64,000 bases of DNA from Imbricaverruca yamaguchii (Eukaryota; Arthropoda; Thecostraca; Neoverrucidae): NCBI GenBank assembly GCA_034440575.1, contig JAOTOL010001457.1, forward strand, positions 248,001 to 312,000, written 5' to 3'. Positions 58,200 to 64,000 of this stretch are shown here, in pieces. Position numbers and translations under genes: made by a program. Position 1 is the first letter of the stretch. The number at the start of each line of letters is the position of its first letter. The notes under the pieces are model-generated. The model made no database searches. It worked only from the letters and a program-made list of their open reading frames with translations, and was not told the DNA's origin.

Positions 58200-59165
58200 A
58201 AATTTCGACATCCTACCGGGCTCGTCTTCACATCGCATACCTAACGGAAAACCATCATTTTAACCCTGAAGTGCGGGCAATGGGAGCTTTCCTGCCCTTC
58301 CTACCTACCTCCCTTCCCACCTTCCTACTCCTATCCCGTTTTCCCTTCCCTTACAATAGATGTTTCAAACAGACACCTGAACCTTCGTTGGTAACTGACG
58401 AAAATAACGCCGTAGTATCGCTCAATCCAGTGCCTAGTAAAACTATTGTACGTATCTAATATTCATGTTTATAATATTCGCCGAACAGCTGGTGCTGCAA
58501 CATTGAGGTAATGTTTGACAGGGCATACCTGCCAGATGCACAAGAAAAAAAAACACTGGAAAGGTACATTCAATTGTCATTCGCAATGTTCATCATACCA
58601 TGGTTGTATCACCAGCATCATCCCATGCTTACGAACTGATGCACAAGCTGCGTCCCAGCCAGGCACGGATACAGGAGTGAAAGGGGCAGTCATCATCCCA
58701 TTTCCTCAAGGAGATGGTCGCCGCCCCCGTTTGATCCCGTCGCCCCCAGTCTCCGCCCCTTCCGCATGCTGCCTCCCGTCGCCCCTTCCGCATGCTCTCG
58801 AGTTCACACCCCGTTGGAAAATTCCTGGAGCTGTACCTAAACATGAACGCAGGAATATTCACAGCTAAAACACGAATAATAAAATGGAGACTTGCGGGTT
58901 ATCAGATTTTCACAAGGGGTAGTATTGTTTTAAGCAAAATCGGCAAACCATAGGTGCCTTCCTTTCGACTAGCATTCTAACGCCCCTTCCAAGTGGTCTG
59001 TTGCCCCCCGGAGTTCGTCGCACTCAGCAAATGTTCTGATCCGTGCCTGTCACATGCCATCCGTCCGGAATGCAATCGCTTTGCACAATCCTGGATCTCT
59101 AGCTGAATAAAGGAGGCATATTGAGGTCACACATGTATGTCCACTTCCGCAGTACTTCATCTGCG
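58200..59165. other. Non-coding, polypyrimidine-rich
   Basis: CCTTCCTACCTACCTCCC at 58297-58340 and a duplicated CCGCCCCTTCCGCATGCT (58755 and 58778). No gene recognised. Confidence 0.4.
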
Positions 59166-59169
59166 CCAA

Positions 59170-61080
59170 GATTACTTTCTTAGGGGATAGTTCCGCGCTA
59201 AGTACCGTCGGATGGCATCTCGACTATCCTTCACGCGGGGCTGATAATGCGCCGTGTGGGCACGGGCTCCAGGTTGGGGATACGCACGTTCCACGTCTGG
59301 TTCTGGCATCCAGGTATCGTAAAACCGGTCGTGCTGCATTTCACAGAAATTGTGTAAAATGCAGCACGCAGTGACAATTAGAGGTACGATTGATACATCG
59401 ACGTCTAGCCGTTTCTGGAGCTTACGAAATGGACCTTTAAGTCGGCCGAACGCACACTCAATGACCATACGTCCAGAACTGAGATACACATTGAATGATT
59501 CTTCCTCGTTGGCTAGCTGCTCCTGGTCACGTGTTAGTTGGCGTGATCTTGCGGATGCCACCGGTTGCGGGTACGGCTTCATGAGCCATGAAGTCAGAGG
59601 GTAAGCTGGGTCTCCAACAAGGCAGAGATTGACAGGAGTCCCATCCAATATCACCGGTTCCTTAAACCCCAACGAATATATATGTCAACACTGGGAATTA
59701 CGTGTCTGTCAAGATTGGGTTGATTCAAAGTACTTCAGTGCCACTGCTGTGGAGGCGCCGCAAGCAGCTTCACAATACTGGCCAAGTGACTGAAGATAAG
59801 GTCAGGGACTTCATCAGTATCTACACTGCTGTACTGAAACATAATTGTGCAGCACAGAACACGGGGGCAGCTTCCAGTTCACACTGCTGTACTTGAGCAC
59901 CAGTATATTATACCACATTGGACAAGAAAGCTGCCCACTGTTGTAGGTGTATGGTATGTGTAGATAAGCATGGTATTAGCATAGGCAACTGCATAGAATA
60001 AAGCCATTTTGATGGGAGCTCTATACTGCTGATCAACTCCATAACACCAATCAGCGCGCAACGCTGTAGCAAATACAACCAAAACTGAAACGGGTCAGAG
60101 AACTGCATCAGGATGCTAAGATAATTTTTTACTAGGTTACCTTTGGGAGACGATGGCTGTTCTGGAACAAACTCGAAGTTTGCAGTACTGCAGAGTCATG
60201 CCAGCTGCCACGTCCTCCGCAATTGACACTGCGAAATCTGCACAAAAAAAATGCTACTTATTACTTGGTGGATGTGCACTGTATTGAAAAAAACGACAGC
60301 ATGACGTGTCTTCATCCATTACTGTCTCAGTGTCATGGACATCTACCATATGTAACTTGACCAAAACAGACTTCCAAACTAGGTTACATGGTTGCATAAC
60401 TGCATACTGAAAAAGCCAACCAACGTCCACCTACAGTGCAAACGGCGGTTTGTATATGGTTTGCAATCGGTACCACACACAAGTACACATACAAGCGTAA
60501 AGAACACATGTCATTAGCAGTTAGTTGTCCATAGAGCAATTACTATGTTGCACATTGCTTCTCAATGTGATAGTGAATTTTTAGGAACTGGGCATGGGAC
60601 ATGGGTTGAATAACTTGTGTTGGATGAATTGCATGTGATGGCCCATGTGTTGAATGATACTTCACAAGTGACAGCCTGACATGGGCACACAATGTGCAAC
60701 GAAATGTTGGGTACAACTTAAGTCATGCAACAAATCTGAATTGAAGGAAAAGTAATGCCGGCGCGGTATTGCGTGCAAAGGTGAAATCAAGAACTGCCAA
60801 CAAAGCACACTCATATGTATCTGTCATCACACACAGCTTGCAGTTGAACAGATGGCCAGCCCTTTCTGTTCTGGTGATCCCAGCATCCATCTTCAGGAGG
60901 ACATATTGGGATGTGAGTGCCGTCAATGGCACCGAAGGCTTGTGGAAATCCCCACCGATCCTCCCATCTCTTGGCTATCGCTTGTGCCTCATTGGCTTCT
61001 GGCAACTGGATATAGTCGCCCATCTCACTGACTACGGGTTCACAAAAGCCAATCAAGTGTTTTCGAACCTGGAATCATTA
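59170..61080 (-). mobile_element. PIF/Harbinger-type transposase, decayed, three exons
   Basis: Three minus-strand exons of a HARBI1-like DDE transposase. The upstream exon (about 61072-60815) has HLIGFCEPVVSEMGDYIQLP, FGAIDGTHIPI (first Asp), NRKGWPSVQLQAVCDDRYI. The middle exon (about 60235-60140) has FRSVNCGGRGSWHDSAVL and SSLFQNSHRLPK. The last exon (about 59672-59172) has GFKEPVILDGTPVNLCLVGD (second Asp in VGDPAYPL), then WLMKPYP, SSGRMVIECAFGRLKG (catalytic Glu), ACCILHNFCE. The DDE triad is present. The donor of the first intron reads ATGAGT where GTGAGT would continue the frame. The partner Myb/MADF-type protein and terminal inverted repeats were not found. Confidence 0.85.
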
Positions 61081-61099
61081 TGAAACACCATCAGTACTG

Positions 61100-62125
61100 T
61101 CAGCGTATTATGTTACCCTGTTTAATTTACCAATGACTTCCTTAACATGTTCCGCCCATTTGCTAGGTGGGTGGCGATTTGCAAGCAGATCGGATAGAGC
61201 ACAAATATTCGTTTGAGAAAGCAATACTCTCACCCAAAAGGAGCATGTGCATTACAAGGGAAGCTACTGGTAATGGCATAAATAATGTTCCCACACAATA
61301 TACTTATTCATTTTTTGTGGGTGTTTTTCCATACATTGCATTAATTAAGTTACGTGGAAATATTGACACATATATAAAACTGTTGTTGAACATATTTTGG
61401 GAACAGACTAAACATTAAAATGACAAATTTTCTTGGATAGATTAAAATGGCAATATACTAACTTATTTTGTTCAGGGAATATGTTCTAGCTCCAGCTCTA
61501 CCCTATCTCACGAGTCATCAGAGCAATACAGTCTCGAGCATGGGAACTTGCTGAATTGCTTGATGCCTTATTTCCTCTAGGAATGCAAACACAATGTAAA
61601 AAGTATCATAGAAAAAAGCATTAGCAATAAACACAAATTTATTTCCAGAATTGCTCAAAACTACAAAGATGCAATAAGTATACATGAGGGGTAGAACTTG
61701 AGACATTCACCCAAATGCATCTGGTCAACCTGTCAGTGCTCAAGAACAGAATCTGAAGAACTTTCTGATGAACTTTCTGATAACTCATCATGTATTTTGC
61801 AAACTTTGTAAACTGCCAATGTGTGTATATATAACCACATAATCACTTAAGGTAATCTTATGTGGATTCCATTCCATGACAGGGTTGGCTTTGTACATTG
61901 CAATTCTTGATATAGTGTGTTTGGTAATTGAATATGGATATTTTTTGGGGTGAAATTTGTGACAGAATCTCATTTTACACTTTCCAGTTAACATTGTGCA
62001 CTGTATCACAGACTATTTACCAAAGAGCACCATAAACTCTAAATGAGAAAACTCATGGCATGATTTGCAGAAAAGGCTAATGGTCTGGGTACCAAAAACT
62101 GAAACATACTTTTCCAACCATGTTG
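61100..62125. other. AT-rich DNA upstream of the transposase exons
   Basis: A minus frame around 61518-61640 ending FLEEIRHQAIQQVPMLETVL could be the N-terminal transposase exon, but I cannot confirm it. Otherwise nothing recognised. CpG-poor. Confidence 0.3.
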
Positions 62126-62129
62126 GTGA

Positions 62130-64000
62130 GTGCATCTGAACATGATGAATGATGCTAATGTGAAACCAGACTCTCACACACTGGGGCGAAATTGATTTGT
62201 AAAATCTCATATGTTGCAGTCACAGAAAATATGTGGAAAAATTGTGGAAGGTCATTAACAAATAGCAGACAGAGAGTTTGGCCGGGCAGGGATACTTGGG
62301 GCATCTCACTAGTGACCATAGCCAAATCAGATTTTGTTCCATTTACCACAACTCTGCTGTCTCCGGGACAAAATGCTGAAATTCATGCCAGAACTTTTCC
62401 TCGAATTCCCAAGTCATGTACTTTGCTCAGCAGTCGCAGGTGGGGGTCAGTGTCAAATGCTTTTCTGAAATCCAAGTACGCAACATCCACAAGATTGCAT
62501 CCTCCAACATCCGGGTCCAATCCTCAATTGTAGCCAAAAGTTGAAAAGTGCTGGATTTATTTGGTACAAAGCCATGCTGGGCTTCGTGGAGTTGCCCAGT
62601 GGTTAGCATGTGTTCAATCAGGCTGTCCCGAGTGATATATTCAAGTACCTGGGACCGAATACTGAAGTAAGACTTATGGGACAGTAGTTGGGGAGGTCTT
62701 GCTTGCAACCTTTCTTGAAAATTTGAGTAATTTCGGCAATCAGCCAGTCTTCAGGAAGCATGCCATATAAGTCCATATATGTCTCGAACAACATGCATAA
62801 TGGAACACTTAGTGGAGAGGCCAATTCTTGGGGGAATTTTGGGTAGATACCATCAGTCCCTGGTGAAGAAGCCGAGTTTAATCTTGTTAGCTTAGTTTTC
62901 ATTGCAGCTGGGGATATAGGAATGTCTTCAAGGAGAGGTCCCTCCCACTGTACTGACAGGCCAGGAATGGGTGAGCATTCCTCAGAAGTGAACACACTGG
63001 AAAAGTATCTTCCGATTATGTTTGCCTTCTCCACATCTGTACTAGCAGTGGTACTTGGGCCATCTTGTAACTTGAGTTCAGAAATTCGAGGTTTTGCTTT
63101 CATACGAGAATTGGCGTACCTCCAGAATGCCTTTGGGTTATGCTTTATGTCTCCCACTAGCTTTCTTTCGAAGTTTTGACGTAGATTTCTGGTGAACCTT
63201 CTAAGTTCATTATTAGCACAAGTGAAGTGTAGGTGGTCAAGTGCATCCTGATGTTTAGCGTAAGTGATCCACAGCTTTTGCTTCTTCTTTCTGAGCGTCA
63301 TAGCTGCCCTGGGCATGTATATGTTTTTTTAAATCTTACTTGAGGGAAGCCTTGGAATGCAAGTTCTAGATATGCCCTGTAAATTGGATTGGAAAAAGCG
63401 GTAGCTCTCCTCTAAACTCAGGGTATCCATTACTTCCCTATGAACCTCTCTCAATAGCACTTCCATTATCCTGTAGTCTTCTCTATGAAGGGCTGGCTTG
63501 GGCGCTTACCTTTTTTGGGATCTGCAGAACAAGTCAGGATAGACTTCAATACCACATGCTCACTATTTCCCAGTCCTGTAAGGCTCGTGATGTCTTGAAT
63601 CATGTCTTCTTCACTAGTAAAGACTAGGTCAAGGATGCGTGGATGATTGCCATGCCTGAAGCGAGCGGGCTTCTGTACATGTTGGTGCAGGAAGCAGTCT
63701 TTAACATCATCCGAGAAGAGTTGATACAGGTGGGACTCAGGTGCTCGGAATAGAGTGCATTCCCAGTCAATATCACCGAAGTTAAGATCACACATAATAA
63801 TCAAATGCAAATTCCTCGTTTGTTGCTGGCTCACACGTTTGTCAGGGATGAATCGAAATTTATTTTAAAAAAACACGGTAGTTCTGGAGAGCCAGTGGAG
63901 CAGGCGATATAGGAAAGACTTGAGCTTTTGGGATTACTTCTGCAATACAACTTATATGTGGCTCATTTCTTGTTATGCACATGCGCAGATCATCTAATTT
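62130..64000 (-). mobile_element. LINE endonuclease and reverse transcriptase fragment
   Basis: Minus strand, running off the right edge. Endonuclease: CDLNFGDIDWECTLF (family GDFNxxxIDW), ILDLVFTSEEDMI, GNSEHVVL. Linker: FERKLVGDIKHNPKAFWRYA. Reverse transcriptase: SSPGTDGIYPK, LPEDWLIAEITQIFKKG, NYCPISLTSVFG, then after frameshifts YITRDSLIEHMLTTGQLHEA, QHGFVPNKSSTFQLL and LFVNDLPQFFH. It stops just short of the FADD box. The first Gly of GDFN is Cys here. It may be the 5' part of the element whose 3' part is at 55629-56400. Confidence 0.85.

Overview
The window is animal nuclear DNA, most likely from an arthropod. One protein-coding gene could be fully reconstructed. It is an RNF41/NRDP1-type RING E3 ubiquitin ligase on the minus strand, with start codon at 49456, stop codon at 16448-16450, and seven coding exons summing to 975 nt (324 residues). 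Introns of 2.3-12.6 kb, filled with tandem repeats and transposon remains, hide it from simple ORF reading. Its exon sequence (for example RWSSSLPRARVTRWGG, HILEELMDNSHERRWP and LSTLETRQANRR) reads closer to the insect orthologue (Drosophila elgi) than to the vertebrate one, as I recall those families. The I-type LINE with RNase H also fits an arthropod. GC-rich exons and abundant tandem repeats make a crustacean or chelicerate more likely than an insect, but that is inference.

Layout. 1-1800: 30-bp and 58-bp minisatellites. 2.6-3.1 kb: a dead plus-strand reverse transcriptase. 3.8-4.6 kb: an old degenerate repeat. 6.3-9.95 kb: a 5'-truncated CR1 LINE (minus) ending in an octamer repeat. 10-16.4 kb: non-coding, with a 37-bp minisatellite at 15.1-15.5 kb. 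16.4-49.5 kb: the RNF41 gene. Intron 6 holds a 29-bp array and SINE remains, intron 5 a 39-bp array, and intron 4 a tandem duplication and a SINE. Intron 3 holds a 47-bp array, three SINEs and a nearly full-length I-group LINE. Intron 2 holds about 1.4 kb of TG repeat, and its splice donor is GC. Intron 1 holds 32-bp, 44-bp, 28-bp and 57-bp arrays, a 973-bp TTAA-flanked MITE and a Penelope-like element. 49.5-64 kb: upstream DNA with LINE 3' fragments, two decayed SINEs, two inverted copies of an unclassified ~870-bp repeat, a broken PIF/Harbinger transposase and a LINE fragment running off the end.

The most unusual feature is that several RNF41 introns contain tandem arrays whose unit includes the end of the neighbouring exon and its splice donor (exon 1 and exon 3); the stop-codon region of the last exon is tandemly duplicated too. 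Tandem repetition seems to have grown outward from exon edges, leaving decoy splice sites. Two SINE families with different tRNA-like heads share a core, and their 3' tail resembles the 3' end of the I-group LINE. A marked CpG-poor domain lies upstream of the gene. No bacterial-type operon, CRISPR array, rRNA gene or functional tRNA gene was seen.
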